This document shows positions 25,427 through 34,610 of a stretch of DNA of 64,000 nt, piece by piece. The stretch covers positions 3,088,001-3,152,000 of the forward strand of contig NZ_CP073764.1 of NCBI RefSeq assembly GCF_019343105.1, read 5' to 3'. This stretch comes from Methylovirgula sp. HY1 (GTDB taxonomy: Bacteria > Pseudomonadota > Alphaproteobacteria > Rhizobiales > Beijerinckiaceae). The notes beneath the pieces were generated by a model. It was not told where the DNA came from, ran no database searches, and saw only the letters and a list, made by a program, of their open reading frames with translations. The stretch's first letter is position 1. Each line of letters starts with the position of its first letter. The translations under genes were made by a program, and so were the position numbers.

Positions 25427-25842
25427 TCTGCCTGGATACAAATGCGGTGATCGCGGTCATCAACGGTCGCACACCGGCGGTGCGCGTTCATCTGGAGGCC
25501 GCGCTAAGCGCGGGCCAGCAAGTCGCTGTCCCCGTGATCGTTCTGTTCGAGCTCTGGTTCGGGATCGTTAAGAGCCTGAGAGTGGCAGCGAATAAAAGGG
25601 CTCTCAGCGTATTTTTTGCTAATGGCGTTGAGATACTGCCGTTCGATGCCGACGATGCCCGCGAAGCCGGCGACATTCGTGGCGTTCTTGCCAGGGCTGG
25701 CTCACCGATCGGCGCTTATGACATCCTCATCGCGGCGCAAGCCAGGCGGCGTGACGCGCTTCTGGTCACCGCGAATGGCCGCGAATTTGTCCGTGTCCCG
25801 GGATTGAGGACGGAGGATTGGGCGGCGCCATCCGGCCAATGA
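25423..25842 (+). CDS. vapC: VapC-type PIN-domain ribonuclease toxin
   Basis: The 139-aa protein shows the PIN acidic residues: [11 protein letters not shown] (Asp5), [10 protein letters not shown] (Glu about 43), [13 protein letters not shown] (Asp about 100) and [16 protein letters not shown]. It should cleave tRNA or rRNA when freed from VapB. The pair lies between the cmk and rpsA neighbourhoods, outside their usual synteny. Confidence 0.92.
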   Translation: MICLDTNAVIAVINGRTPAVRVHLEAALSAGQQVAVPVIVLFELWFGIVKSLRVAANKRALSVFFANGVEILPFDADDAREAGDIRGVLARAGSPIGAYDILIAAQARRRDALLVTANGREFVRVPGLRTEDWAAPSGQ

Positions 25843-26241
25843 GTGTTGTCGTTCGGTGGTGGCGACGCCTATGCCGGTTTTATTGATATTGGAGCATGCG
25901 TTTTCTAGGGCACCGCTTCGCCTATGCTCCGGTGGATTTTCGGTCCAGCGGCCGTCCCGCTTCCAAAGGACAGGCTTGTATCCTATCCGCATCAAGGCAG
26001 GTTGAAGGGCCACAAAGGGGCTGTTCTTTCGCGCGTTGCCTACCGATTCGTGCTTTCCCTTGCCGCCCGGCTCCGCGCTTGCTAAATACTCCGCCCGAAC
26101 CCAGCTCTTTCCTGCCGTTCCGCGCCGGCCCGCCTTTTGAGGCAGGGGTCCCGTCGCAACGCCGACGGACGTCGGCAGGCTGGAGCGCCACACAAATCGA
26201 ACCGCCGGCGCCGCCCGACCTCGGGCATTTCAGGAGAAGCA
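25843..26241. other. 399-base region upstream of rpsA
   Basis: No gene is supported here; short frames on both strands have no family resemblance. The rpsA promoter and leader must lie within it, but no strong -35/-10 pair is evident to me. AGGAG at 26231-26235 is the rpsA ribosome site. Confidence 0.4.
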
Positions 26242-27999
26242 ATGTCGTCCACTCAAACCTACGCGCCGTCGCGCGAGGATTTTGCCGCACTTCTTGACGA
26301 GAGCTATGGCCAGAATGATGCCTTGGAAGGCTCCGTCATTAAAGGGATCGTCGTCGCCATCGAAAAGGACGTCGCCATTATCGACGTCGGTCTGAAGACC
26401 GAAGGCCGCATCCCGCTCAAAGAATTTCAAGGACCGGGACGCGAAGGCGTCTTGCATGTCGGCGACGAGGTCGAGGTTTATCTCGAGCGGATCGAAAATG
26501 CGCTCGGCGAGGCCGTGATCTCGCGCGAAAAGGCGCGCCGCGAGGAAAGCTGGATCCGGCTCGAAAAGGCCTTCGAGGCTCAGGAGAAGGTTGAAGGCGT
26601 GATCTTCAACCAGGTGAAGGGCGGCTTTACCGTCGATCTCGACGGCGCCGTGGCCTTCCTGCCGCGCAGCCAGGTCGATATCCGGCCGATCCGCGATGTC
26701 ACGCCGCTGATGAGCGTGCCGCAGCCCTTCCAGATCCTCAAGATGGACCGCCGTCGCGGCAATATCGTCGTCTCGCGCCGCACCGTGCTCGAGGAATCGC
26801 GCGCCGAGCAGCGCCACGAGATCGTCGCCAATCTCGAAGAGGGCCAGGTCATCGAGGGTGTCGTCAAGAACATCACCGATTACGGCGCCTTCGTCGATCT
26901 CGGCGGCATCGACGGTCTGTTGCATGTGACCGATATCGCTTGGCGCCGGGTCAACCATCCGAGCGAGGTTCTGTCGATCGGCCAGTCGGTGAAGGTCAAG
27001 ATCATCAAGATCAACCACGAGACGCACCGCATCTCGCTCGGCATGAAGCAATTGCTCGACGACCCGTGGCAGGGGATCGAGGCGAAATATCCGGTCAATG
27101 CGCGTTTCCATGGACGGGTGACGAACATCACCGACTATGGCGCCTTCGTCGAGCTCGAGCCGGGCATCGAGGGCCTGATCCACGTTTCGGAAATGTCGTG
27201 GACCAAGAAAAACGTACATCCGGGCAAGATCGTCGCGACGAGCCAGGAAGTCGACGTCCAGGTTCTCGAAGTCGATCCGATCAAGCGCCGCATTTCGCTC
27301 GGCCTGAAGCAGACGCTCACCAATCCTTGGGAAGCTTTTGCCGAAACCCATCCGATCGGCAGCACGGTCGAAGGCGAGGTCAAGAACAAGACCGAATTCG
27401 GCCTCTTCGTCGGGCTCGAAGGCGATGTCGACGGCATGGTCCATCTGTCCGATCTCGATTGGAGTCGGCCGGGCGAACAGGTCATCGAGGAATATAAGAA
27501 GGGCGATACGGTCCATGCCAAGGTGCTCGATGTCGATATCGACAAGGAGCGCATTTCGCTCGGCATCAAGCAGCTCGCCAGCGATCCGTTCGCGGCCAAG
27601 GCGACCGAGGAGCCCGGCGCTGCCGGCGACTTCAAGAAGGGCGCCATCGTCACCTGCGAGATCATCGACGTAAAAGACGGTGGCCTCGACGTGAAGCTCT
27701 TGGGCAGCGATTTGACCGCGTTCATCAAGCGCGCCGAACTCGCCCGTGACCGCGCCGATCAAAGGCCGGATCGTTTCGCCGTCGGCGAAAAGGTCGATGT
27801 CCGCATCACCCAGTTCGATCGCCGCGCCCGCAAGGTCGCAGTCTCGATCAAGGCACTCGAAGTCGCCGAGGAGAAAGAAGCCATTGCTCAATATGGCTCG
27901 GCCGATTCGGGCGCGCTGCTGGGCGACATTCTCGGCGCGGCTCTGAAGGCCCGCGAAACCGAGCCGAAGAAGGCTGGCAAGAAAGACGACGAAGAATAG
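26242..27999 (+). CDS. rpsA: 30S ribosomal protein S1
   Basis: The 585-aa protein contains six S1 RNA-binding repeats. Repeats 3-6 show the repeated pattern (G-x-V-x-N-I-T-D-Y-G-A-F-V-D/E-L, HVSEMSW, ISLGMKQL), for example VVKNITDYGAFVDLGGIDGL and VTNITDYGAFVELEPGIEGL. It binds mRNA at the small subunit and is essential in most Gram-negatives. ATG 26242 follows AGGAG; earlier in-frame codons to 26137 lack one. A strong terminator follows. Confidence 0.97.
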   Translation: MSSTQTYAPSREDFAALLDESYGQNDALEGSVIKGIVVAIEKDVAIIDVGLKTEGRIPLKEFQGPGREGVLHVGDEVEVYLERIENALGEAVISREKARREESWIRLEKAFEAQEKVEGVIFNQVKGGFTVDLDGAVAFLPRSQVDIRPIRDVTPLMSVPQPFQILKMDRRRGNIVVSRRTVLEESRAEQRHEIVANLEEGQVIEGVVKNITDYGAFVDLGGIDGLLHVTDIAWRRVNHPSEVLSIGQSVKVKIIKINHETHRISLGMKQLLDDPWQGIEAKYPVNARFHGRVTNITDYGAFVELEPGIEGLIHVSEMSWTKKNVHPGKIVATSQEVDVQVLEVDPIKRRISLGLKQTLTNPWEAFAETHPIGSTVEGEVKNKTEFGLFVGLEGDVDGMVHLSDLDWSRPGEQVIEEYKKGDTVHAKVLDVDIDKERISLGIKQLASDPFAAKATEEPGAAGDFKKGAIVTCEIIDVKDGGLDVKLLGSDLTAFIKRAELARDRADQRPDRFAVGEKVDVRITQFDRRARKVAVSIKALEVAEEKEAIAQYGSADSGALLGDILGAALKARETEPKKAGKKDDEE

Positions 28000-28030
28000 G
28001 CTGACGCCGGTCGTCATTGATAGACAACCA

Positions 28031-28062
28031 ACCCGCGCGGAAATCCGCGCGGGTTTTCTTTT
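28031..28062 (+). terminator. rpsA rho-independent terminator
   Basis: CCCGCGCGGA-aa-TCCGCGCGGG is a perfect stem followed by TTTTCTTTTC, 32 bases after the rpsA stop. Confidence 0.9.
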
Positions 28063-28084
28063 CGTCGAAATTTCGGGGATTTTC

Positions 28085-29383
28085 ATGCAGCTCGGCGAAG
28101 GATGCGGCATCGGCATCGACTTCGGTACGACGAACAGTGTCGTCGCCGTCGCAAGCGCCAATGGCCATGTCGAGTGCATGAAAGTCGAATGCATGACTTG
28201 GCCGACGGCGTTCGGGCCAACCGACACATTCCGCAGCGCTCTGATGTTTTGGCGCGAAGCGCGCAAACTCACGCATGTGGCCGGGCCGGAGGCGATCGCC
28301 TGCGCCATCGCGGCCGATCGCGAGCAGCGCTTCGTGCAATCGCTCAAGAGCCATCTCGCGAGCCGACTATTTAGCGAAACACGGCTTTTCGGCGAACGGC
28401 TGACGATCGAGGAACTCGTCGCGATTTTTTTGCGCCACCTGCTGCAGGATCTCGCGCCGGACAATCTATCCGCGGTTCCAGTAACGGGAGGGCGGCCGGT
28501 CGTCTTTGCCGGCGACAGAGCTGACGAAGGGCTGGCCATCGAGCGTTTGACCAGCGCCTATGCCGCTTCCGGCTTGCGGCAAATCGCCTTCGCTTATGAG
28601 CCGCTCGGCGCCGCTTACTGGTATGCGCGCGCATTGACCCGCGACGAAACCGTGCTCGTCGCGGATTTCGGCGGTGGCACCAGCGATTTTTCGGTCTTGC
28701 GGTTTACCAGCAAAGGCCGTGGCGTCGAGGCGAAAGCGCTGGCCCATGCGGGTGTCGGCATTGCCGGAGATACGTTCGATTATCGGATCATCGATCACGT
28801 CGTCGCGCCGCGGCTCGGCAAAGGTACGACCTATCGTTCCTTGGAAAAGCTTTTGCCGATGCCGGCCTATTTTTACGCTGCTTTCGCGCAATGGCATCAA
28901 TTGTCCTGGCTGAAGTCGGCGCAGACGCTGGCTGAGTTGAAGGCGCTGGCCGCGGCGAGCCTCGTGCCGCATATGATCGAAGATCTCATCACCATCGTCG
29001 AAATGGATCTCGGCTTCGAATTGCATCGTACCGTCGGCGCGCTCAAGGCCGAGTTGTCGCATGCGCCGCAGGCTCATTTTGTGTTCCAGAAAGAAGGCGT
29101 GTCGATCGAAGCCGATGTGAGCCGAAGCGATTTCGACAGCTGGATTGCCGCCGATCTCGACAAGATCGCGGCGACAATGGATGCCGCCGTTGCCGGCGCG
29201 GGCCTCGCTGCTGGCGACATAGACGCGGTCTTCATGACGGGTGGCACATCCTTCGTGCCCGCGGTCCGCCGCATTTTCTCGGCCCGCTTTGCCGAGGCGC
29301 GTATCCACTACGGCGATGCATTCCAATCGGTGGCCTCCGGTCTCGCGCTCATGGCCGCCGATCGCGCGACACGCGAGAGCTGA
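28085..29383 (+). CDS. Hsp70-family protein, YegD-like
   Basis: The 432-aa protein has the actin/Hsp70 ATPase motifs: GIGIDFGTTNSVVAVA (phosphate 1), VLVADFGGGTSDFSVLRF (phosphate 2), and VFMTGGTSFVPAVRRIF (adenosine). It ends soon after the ATPase domain, with no DnaK substrate-binding domain, as in E. coli YegD. Its client and role are unknown. It is transcribed with its own leader, starting 22 bases after the rpsA terminator. Confidence 0.9.
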   Translation: MQLGEGCGIGIDFGTTNSVVAVASANGHVECMKVECMTWPTAFGPTDTFRSALMFWREARKLTHVAGPEAIACAIAADREQRFVQSLKSHLASRLFSETRLFGERLTIEELVAIFLRHLLQDLAPDNLSAVPVTGGRPVVFAGDRADEGLAIERLTSAYAASGLRQIAFAYEPLGAAYWYARALTRDETVLVADFGGGTSDFSVLRFTSKGRGVEAKALAHAGVGIAGDTFDYRIIDHVVAPRLGKGTTYRSLEKLLPMPAYFYAAFAQWHQLSWLKSAQTLAELKALAAASLVPHMIEDLITIVEMDLGFELHRTVGALKAELSHAPQAHFVFQKEGVSIEADVSRSDFDSWIAADLDKIAATMDAAVAGAGLAAGDIDAVFMTGGTSFVPAVRRIFSARFAEARIHYGDAFQSVASGLALMAADRATRES

Positions 29384-29429
29384 GCATCATCAAAACTTTC
29401 GGCGCGGCTTGCCTCGCCTGGTTCGGCGC

Positions 29430-29586
29430 TCTAGAGCATGTTCTTGGTGAGACATCGGATATATCCGAGTTCTCATTTTTCAGACATCGGATATATCCGA
29501 TGTCTCATTGATAAGAACAGGCTCCAGCTTATTGATTTGGAGCATTTTCCGATCGGGTGTTTTCACCCGATCGGAAAATGCTCTAG
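29430..29586 (-). repeat. Composite palindromic repeat, copy C (complete)
   Basis: This is the clearest copy. It has CTAGAGCATGTTCTTG, two ATCGGATATATCCGA palindromes (one extends to a perfect 24-base palindrome at 29482-29505), TTGATAAGAACAGGCTCCAGC and TTATTGATTTGG. It ends in a hairpin with perfect 20-base arms (29540-29559 and 29564-29583; core TTTTCCGATCGGGTG). Relative to the copy at 48239-48420 it is in reverse orientation. Confidence 0.85.
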
Positions 29587-29632
29587 GTTGCACCGCCGGG
29601 CCCCTCTCCTACCGCTCTGGAAAACAACCGCG

Positions 29633-30607
29633 ATGTCAAACTCGTCCTCGGCCGATCAACTTGTCGATCGGCGGCTGCTTCAGCGCAAATTGTCGTTTTG
29701 GCGCGTGGTCGCCTTTTTCTTTCTCATCGTCTTGATTGGTGGCTTAGGTTGGCGCCTGTCCGGCGTTGGCACTCCGACTGCGCTTACGCCGCATATCGCC
29801 CGGCTGTCCATCCAAGGCATGATCACCGGCGATCGCGGCACTTTGAAACTCATCGACGAGATCGCCAAATCCAGTGCGCGGGGCGTTATCCTGTCGATCG
29901 ACAGTCCTGGCGGAACGACGACTGGGGCGGAAAAGCTTTATGATGCGATCCGCCGCTTGGCGGCGAAAAAGCCGGTGGTCGCCGTGGTCGGCACTATGGC
30001 TGCTTCTGGCGCTTACATTGCTGCGCTCGCATCAGACCGAATCGTTGCGCATGGCAATTCGTTGGTCGGCTCGATCGGCGTCCTCATTCAATATCCGAAT
30101 ATTGCGAAGCTTCTCGATACGATCGGCGTGAAGATCGATGCGGTGAAGTCTTCACCGCTGAAAGCGGAGCCGAGCGGCTACGAAGCCACGAGCCCGCAGG
30201 TGCGGCAGGTCCTGACGTCGCTTGTCGACGACAGCTACACTTGGTTCAAAAATCTGGTGAAGAAACAGCGGGATTTGAACGACGCGGAGCTTGCTGCCGT
30301 CGACGATGGGCGCGTGTTCACTGGACGGCAGGCACTCAAAGTGAAGCTTATCGACCAGATCGGCGGCCAGCGGGAAGCAATCGCCTGGCTCGTGCATGAA
30401 AAAGGCGTACCCGCCGGTCTCCCTGTGCGCGACTGGAAGGGAAAAACCAGCCTCGAACGGCTGGGGCTTCTCGGGTTTTCTGCGAAAATCGCGGAAGTCT
30501 TCGGATTTTCTGGGCTAGCCAGCGCTTTTGATCGTGTTGAAGCGTCTCGCGAGTCGCGTTTACTTGACGGTCTCTTGTCGATTTGGCAGGTTGGTAATGT
30601 TGATTGA
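29633..30607 (+). CDS. sppA: Signal peptide peptidase SppA, short form
   Basis: The 324-aa membrane protease has one N-terminal anchor (about 22-41) and a single protease domain. The likely nucleophile is Ser125 in TMAASGAYIAA and the base Lys177 in SSPLKAEPSGYE; their 52-residue spacing equals the Ser147/Lys199 pair of Bacillus SppA. SIDSPGGTTTGAEKLY is the ClpP-like substrate strand. It cleaves remnant signal peptides in the membrane. The following ihfB is a conserved neighbour in alphaproteobacteria. Confidence 0.93.
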   Translation: MSNSSSADQLVDRRLLQRKLSFWRVVAFFFLIVLIGGLGWRLSGVGTPTALTPHIARLSIQGMITGDRGTLKLIDEIAKSSARGVILSIDSPGGTTTGAEKLYDAIRRLAAKKPVVAVVGTMAASGAYIAALASDRIVAHGNSLVGSIGVLIQYPNIAKLLDTIGVKIDAVKSSPLKAEPSGYEATSPQVRQVLTSLVDDSYTWFKNLVKKQRDLNDAELAAVDDGRVFTGRQALKVKLIDQIGGQREAIAWLVHEKGVPAGLPVRDWKGKTSLERLGLLGFSAKIAEVFGFSGLASAFDRVEASRESRLLDGLLSIWQVGNVD

Positions 30608-30778
30608 AACCGTGATGGTCATCGGACGGCGGATCTAGCGAGGGACGGGTTAGATCCGGATAATGCCGAACGACGATTGTCGCGCGGCGTCGAAAAAAAA
30701 TAATCCGATGCTGACCGACGCAAGGGCCGGTCCTTGAATTCGGTTTCGACAGGGCGAGTGAAGCGGCGGGGGCGGAGC

Positions 30779-31069
30779 ATGATCAAATCGGAACTCGTGC
30801 AACGGATTGCGGATCGCAATCCGCATCTCTATCTGCGCGATGTGGAGAAGATCGTGAATGCCATTCTCGACGAGATCACCAATGCGTTGTCGCGCGGCGA
30901 CAGGGTCGAGCTGCGTGGCTTCGGGGCTTTCTCGGTCAAGCGCCGCGACGCGCGGCTCGGCCGCAATCCGCGGACCGGGGCGCATGTTTCGGTCGATGAA
31001 AAGGCGGTGCCTTTTTTCAAGACCGGCAAGGAAATGCGCGAGCGCCTCAACGACGGCTATTCGGGCTGA
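30779..31069 (+). CDS. ihfB: Integration host factor subunit beta
   Basis: The 96-aa protein starts [18 protein letters not shown], with GCGGAG just before ATG 30779. [24 protein letters not shown] is the DNA-bending arm with the conserved Pro (NPRTG). With IhfA it bends DNA at specific sites for transcription and recombination. It is followed by the lapA-like gene. Confidence 0.95.
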   Translation: MIKSELVQRIADRNPHLYLRDVEKIVNAILDEITNALSRGDRVELRGFGAFSVKRRDARLGRNPRTGAHVSVDEKAVPFFKTGKEMRERLNDGYSG

Positions 31070-31108
31070 TCTCAGTCGTCGCACAATCTGATGAGCGAGA
31101 GGCGCGGG

Positions 31109-31405
31109 ATGAAGCGTGTGCTGCAATGGCTCGTCCTCGTGCCCTTGGCGATTATCGGTATCGCTTTTGCGGTCGCCAATCGGCAGATCGTCGGAGTCAA
31201 TTTCGATCCCTTTGCGACGCAGCCTTCTGAACAGATCGTGTTCAAGGTGCCGCTCTTCGTCGCTCTCATCCTCGCTTTGGTGGTCGGGGTCCTGAGCGGC
31301 GGCATTTTCACCTGGTTCACCCAAGGCAAGCATCGCCGCGCTCTGCGCGACGCGCGCGGTGAGACGGCGCGGCTGCGCGCCGATGTCGAACGGATGAAGA
31401 CGTGA
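31109..31405 (+). CDS. LapA-domain (DUF1049) membrane protein
   Basis: The 98-aa reading from ATG 31109 (MKRVLQWLVLVPLAIIG) has two membrane helices (about 4-22 and 45-68) joined by ANRQIVGVNFDPFA, then a cytoplasmic coiled-coil-like tail rich in Arg and Ala. In E. coli LapA works with LapB in lipopolysaccharide quality control. An upstream ATG at 31091 adds six residues. The gap between ihfB and this gene is 21-39 bases, suggesting one transcript. Confidence 0.88.
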   Translation: MKRVLQWLVLVPLAIIGIAFAVANRQIVGVNFDPFATQPSEQIVFKVPLFVALILALVVGVLSGGIFTWFTQGKHRRALRDARGETARLRADVERMKT

Positions 31406-31650
31406 GATATGGCGATTTCTGGTTGGATCTCAGCCGCGATCGCCGCATTAAAAAATATCGTCACGTTCAAGCTTTGCAGGTCGAGTCTATTGAAGTGCCC
31501 GGATAATTTTCACGGTATGCTGAATTGCCGGATGCTTTTAAGATGAGATTGCAATCAAATCCGCGCAGACGTCCTATTTCTATTTCTTGAGCGGCAAGAT
31601 TTGTCCTAATCTCGGCTTTATATTCAGAGCCAGCTTCCGGAGGCTGGAGC

Positions 31651-32313
31651 ATGAGCGTCATCGTCAAGATTTGTGGTCTGTCCACGCCCGAGATGGTGGA
31701 TGCGGCGCTGAATGCCGGGGCCGATATGGTCGGCTTCGTCCATTATGAAACGAGCCCGAGGCATGTGCCGCTCGATGTGGCGGCATCACTCAGCCAACGC
31801 GTGGGCGACAGAGCCGTCAAAGTCCTGGTTACCGTGGATATGGCCGATATGGCTTTGGCCGCGGCGGTCGCCGCGGTAAAGCCGCATGCGTTGCAATTGC
31901 ATGGACACGAGCGGCCGGACCGCGTCTCTGCGATCAGCGGGCGCTTCGGGCTGCCGGTCATCAAGGCGATCAGGATCGGCGGTAAGCCCGGCGACATCGG
32001 CCGCATCAGTTCTTATGAAGACGTCGCCGATCTCCTCCTGTTCGATGCCGCGCCGGCGGCAGATGGGTCGGGGCTGCCTGGCGGCAATGGCACGTCGTTT
32101 GACTGGACATTCCTGCCGGCGCTCAATCTGCGGACGCCCTGGCTGCTCGCTGGCGGGCTCCGGCCGGACAATGTCGGGGAGGCGGTAATGAAGGCCGGCG
32201 CTTATGGTGTCGACGTCTCTTCCGGTGTTGAAAGCGGGCCCGGGATCAAGGATGCCGGCAAAATCGCCGCTTTCGTCGCCAACGCCCGTGCCGCGGCGAA
32301 AGCCCTGGGTTAG
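31651..32313 (+). CDS. trpF: Phosphoribosylanthranilate isomerase
   Basis: The 220-aa TIM-barrel enzyme of tryptophan synthesis has the catalytic Cys in [10 protein letters not shown], the general acid Asp in LLLFDAAP, and the phosphate site [11 protein letters not shown] and [21 protein letters not shown] lies upstream of ATG 31651. It leads the trpF-trpB group; trpA follows after an inserted toxin-antitoxin pair. Confidence 0.95.
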   Translation: MSVIVKICGLSTPEMVDAALNAGADMVGFVHYETSPRHVPLDVAASLSQRVGDRAVKVLVTVDMADMALAAAVAAVKPHALQLHGHERPDRVSAISGRFGLPVIKAIRIGGKPGDIGRISSYEDVADLLLFDAAPAADGSGLPGGNGTSFDWTFLPALNLRTPWLLAGGLRPDNVGEAVMKAGAYGVDVSSGVESGPGIKDAGKIAAFVANARAAAKALG

Positions 32314-32431
32314 CCATTGCGGCGGCCGGTTCCCTGCGGGCTTCCGCGTGGCAGCGACACATCGGCCTTGCCGGAGAGGCGCCGGCGGGTCTATGGCAAG
32401 GCATGAATTCTTGTGCCCCGGCCGGGAGACA

Positions 32432-33676
32432 GTGTTGAAGCCTGAAACCCCCAATTCCTTCCGCACCGGACCCGACGAGCGCGGCCATTTCGGCATTTTC
32501 GGCGGCCGCTTCGTCGCCGAAACCCTGATGCCGCTGATTCTCGATCTCGAGCGCCATTATGCGGCGGCCAAGCAGGATCCTGCCTTCAAGGCCGAGCTCG
32601 ATAATCTTCTCAAACATTATGTCGGGCGGCCGAGCCCGCTTTATTTCGCCGAACGGATGACCGCGCATCTGCGCGAGATTTCACGCACGCAAGGGGGAAG
32701 CGGCGGGGCGAAAATCTATTTCAAGCGCGAAGAGCTGAACCATACCGGCGCGCATAAGATCAACAATGTGCTCGGCCAGATTCTGCTCGCCCGGCGCATG
32801 GGCAAGACGCGGATCATCGCTGAGACCGGCGCCGGCCAGCATGGCGTGGCGACGGCCACAGCCTGCGCTCGCTTCGGCCTCGAATGCATCGTCTATATGG
32901 GTGCGGTCGATGTCGAGCGGCAAAAGCCGAATGTGTTTCGCATGAATATGCTCGGCGCCAAGGTCGTGCCGGTGCAGTCCGGCGCGCGGACCTTGAAGGA
33001 TGCGATGAACGAGGCGCTGCGCGACTGGGTCACCAATGTCACCGATACGTTCTATTGCATCGGCACGGCGGCCGGGCCGCATCCCTATCCGGCCATGGTG
33101 CGCGACTTTCAATGCATCATCGGCGAGGAAACGCGGACGCAGATGCTCGCGGCCGAAGGGCGGCTGCCGGATTCGCTCTTCGCCTGCATCGGCGGCGGCT
33201 CGAATGCGATCGGGCTTTTCCATCCTTTCCTCGACGAGCGCGATATAGAAATTTATGGCGTCGAGGCCGCGGGCTTCGGCCTCGACAAGAAACATGCGGC
33301 TTCGCTCGCCGGCGGCCGGCCCGGCGTATTGCATGGCAATCGCACCTATCTTCTGATGGATGCGGATGGCCAGATCGAAGAGGGCCATTCGATTTCGGCC
33401 GGCCTCGATTATCCCGGCATCGGTCCCGAACATTCCTGGCTGAAGGAATCCGGCCGCGTGACCTATCTCTCCGCGACCGACGCTGAAGCGCTGGAGGCTT
33501 TTCAGCTCTGCTCCAAGCTCGAAGGCATCATCCCCGCGCTGGAGCCGTCGCATGCGCTCGCCAAAGTCGCCGAGATCGCACCGCAAAAGCCGCAGGATCA
33601 TCTGATGGTGGTGAACATCTCCGGCCGCGGCGACAAGGACATTTTTACTGTCGCCGATCATCTCGGCGGGATGTGA
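32432..33676 (+). CDS. trpB: Tryptophan synthase beta chain
   Basis: The enzyme joins indole and serine with PLP. The PLP lysine is in [14 protein letters not shown], the phosphate cup is [15 protein letters not shown], and [13 protein letters not shown] binds substrate. Start: GTG 32432 or TTG 32435, 4 to 6 bases behind GGGAG, gives the usual short N-terminus ([17 protein letters not shown]). An ATG at 32393 would add 13 residues and has no good ribosome site. About 414 aa. Confidence 0.94.
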   Translation: MLKPETPNSFRTGPDERGHFGIFGGRFVAETLMPLILDLERHYAAAKQDPAFKAELDNLLKHYVGRPSPLYFAERMTAHLREISRTQGGSGGAKIYFKREELNHTGAHKINNVLGQILLARRMGKTRIIAETGAGQHGVATATACARFGLECIVYMGAVDVERQKPNVFRMNMLGAKVVPVQSGARTLKDAMNEALRDWVTNVTDTFYCIGTAAGPHPYPAMVRDFQCIIGEETRTQMLAAEGRLPDSLFACIGGGSNAIGLFHPFLDERDIEIYGVEAAGFGLDKKHAASLAGGRPGVLHGNRTYLLMDADGQIEEGHSISAGLDYPGIGPEHSWLKESGRVTYLSATDAEALEAFQLCSKLEGIIPALEPSHALAKVAEIAPQKPQDHLMVVNISGRGDKDIFTVADHLGGM

Positions 33677-33748
33677 GTATCAATTTTTTAATATTTGCAC
33701 CACGCCGTTGCTCTTGATGCGGACCTTCGGAATGGATCGTGCGAAGGG

Positions 33749-33831
33749 GCGTCATTGCGAGGAGCAGAGCGACGAAGCAATCCAGAAGCGCCGCTACAGA
33801 CTGGATTGCTTCGCTCCGCTCGCAATGACGC
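33749..33831. repeat. Small inverted-repeat element (MITE-like)
   Basis: Arms GCGTCATTGCGAGGAGC...GAAGCAATCCAG (33749-33785) and CTGGATTGCTTC...CTCGCAATGACGC (33801-33831) are inverted around a 15-base centre. Very similar GTCATTGCGAG/CTCGCAATGAC elements are scattered in many proteobacterial genomes. It lies between trpB and the inserted PIN module, 12 bases from the toxin stop. Confidence 0.85.
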
Positions 33832-33842
33832 GCACTCAGTCT

Positions 33843-34253
33843 TCACGTCACCCGAAACGGATTGCGGATTGCGAGCCCGTCGACCACCTGTCCATGGTGC
33901 AGGTCTTCTGTATAAAGCACCGTGCAATTGGCGAGTTGGGCCGCGGCGACGATCATAGCGTCGTAGATCGAGAATTTGAATCGCTCGACGAGGTCCAAGC
34001 CGCGTTCGTGAGTTTGCACAGACAGAGGCACGACTTCGCAGAGTGTCCTGATCGTTGCGAGGAAGTCGCGAATCTCCGGAAGCGATAAATTTTGCTTACG
34101 GCTGACGACCGAAGTGAATTCGTTGAGCACTTGGACGCTGACGACGCCGCCCTGCGCAAGGATGGCCTCGGCCCTGTCCGCCTTCGCGACATCGGCGGCG
34201 GCGAGATAGACAAATATATTCGTGTCGAAGAAGCAGCGCTGGGCATCGCTCAT
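33843..34253 (-). CDS. vapC: PIN-domain toxin (VapC-like), second module
   Basis: The 136-aa protein has PIN acidic residues in CFFDTNIFVYLAA (Asp about 10), SVQVLNEFTSVVSR (Glu about 45), KFSIYDAMIVAAAQ (Asp about 98) and LYTEDLHHGQVVDGL (Asp about 116). It is expected to cleave RNA. It is encoded on the strand opposite to the trp genes, 2 bases after its antitoxin, and divides trpB from trpA. Confidence 0.93.
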   Translation of the reverse strand: MSDAQRCFFDTNIFVYLAAADVAKADRAEAILAQGGVVSVQVLNEFTSVVSRKQNLSLPEIRDFLATIRTLCEVVPLSVQTHERGLDLVERFKFSIYDAMIVAAAQLANCTVLYTEDLHHGQVVDGLAIRNPFRVT

Positions 34254-34255
34254 GA

Positions 34256-34489
34256 TCAGCGCCGTTCATGTGCCTCGAGTCTGTCGAAGCGGAAATCTGC
34301 GGGCAGACGGCCGCGATATTTTCTCAAGCGTGCGATGAGATCATCCGCTGTCGGTGTCTTCTCGACCTCGAAACTGTGGGCACCGACAAGTTCAATGGTG
34401 ATCTCGTCGCCTTCTTTCAGTTGCAGTGCTTCGACGACGGATTTGGGAAGGCGCACAGCAAGGCTATTGCCCCATTTTGCCACTTGCAT
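34256..34489 (-). CDS. vapB: MazE/AbrB-type antitoxin of the second PIN module
   Basis: The 77-aa protein begins MQVAKWGNSLAVRLPKSVVE, the standard AbrB/MazE swapped-hairpin motif, continues LKEGDEITIEL, and has a C-terminal toxin-binding region (TADDLIARLRKYRGRLPADF). The 12-base palindrome ATATCTAGATAT at 34501-34512 lies just upstream and is a plausible autoregulatory site. Confidence 0.9.
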   Translation of the reverse strand: MQVAKWGNSLAVRLPKSVVEALQLKEGDEITIELVGAHSFEVEKTPTADDLIARLRKYRGRLPADFRFDRLEAHERR

Positions 34490-34500
34490 GAACCGCTCTC

Positions 34501-34512
34501 ATATCTAGATAT
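34501..34512 (-). promoter_or_regulatory. Palindrome upstream of the second antitoxin gene
   Basis: ATATCTAGATAT is a perfect 12-base palindrome 12 bases before the antitoxin ATG on the minus strand, in an AT-rich patch that probably holds the promoter. It could be the antitoxin operator. Confidence 0.45.
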
Positions 34513-34610
34513 ACATTTCAATTAAAGTATATTGTCAGTCGAGCTTTGTCGAGATGCGGTTTGCTCCTCGCCTCTTTCTCTCGCACCCTCTTCATGCTAG
34601 CCCCTCGCCC

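Noticed and set aside
26230-28539. A 769-codon open frame on the minus strand across rpsA
   Set aside because: It is antisense to the six S1 repeats of rpsA and arises from GC-rich codon bias; its protein has no domain logic.
33749-33831. CRISPR-like repeat
   Set aside because: It is a single inverted pair with no regularly spaced repeats; no CRISPR array was seen anywhere in the window.
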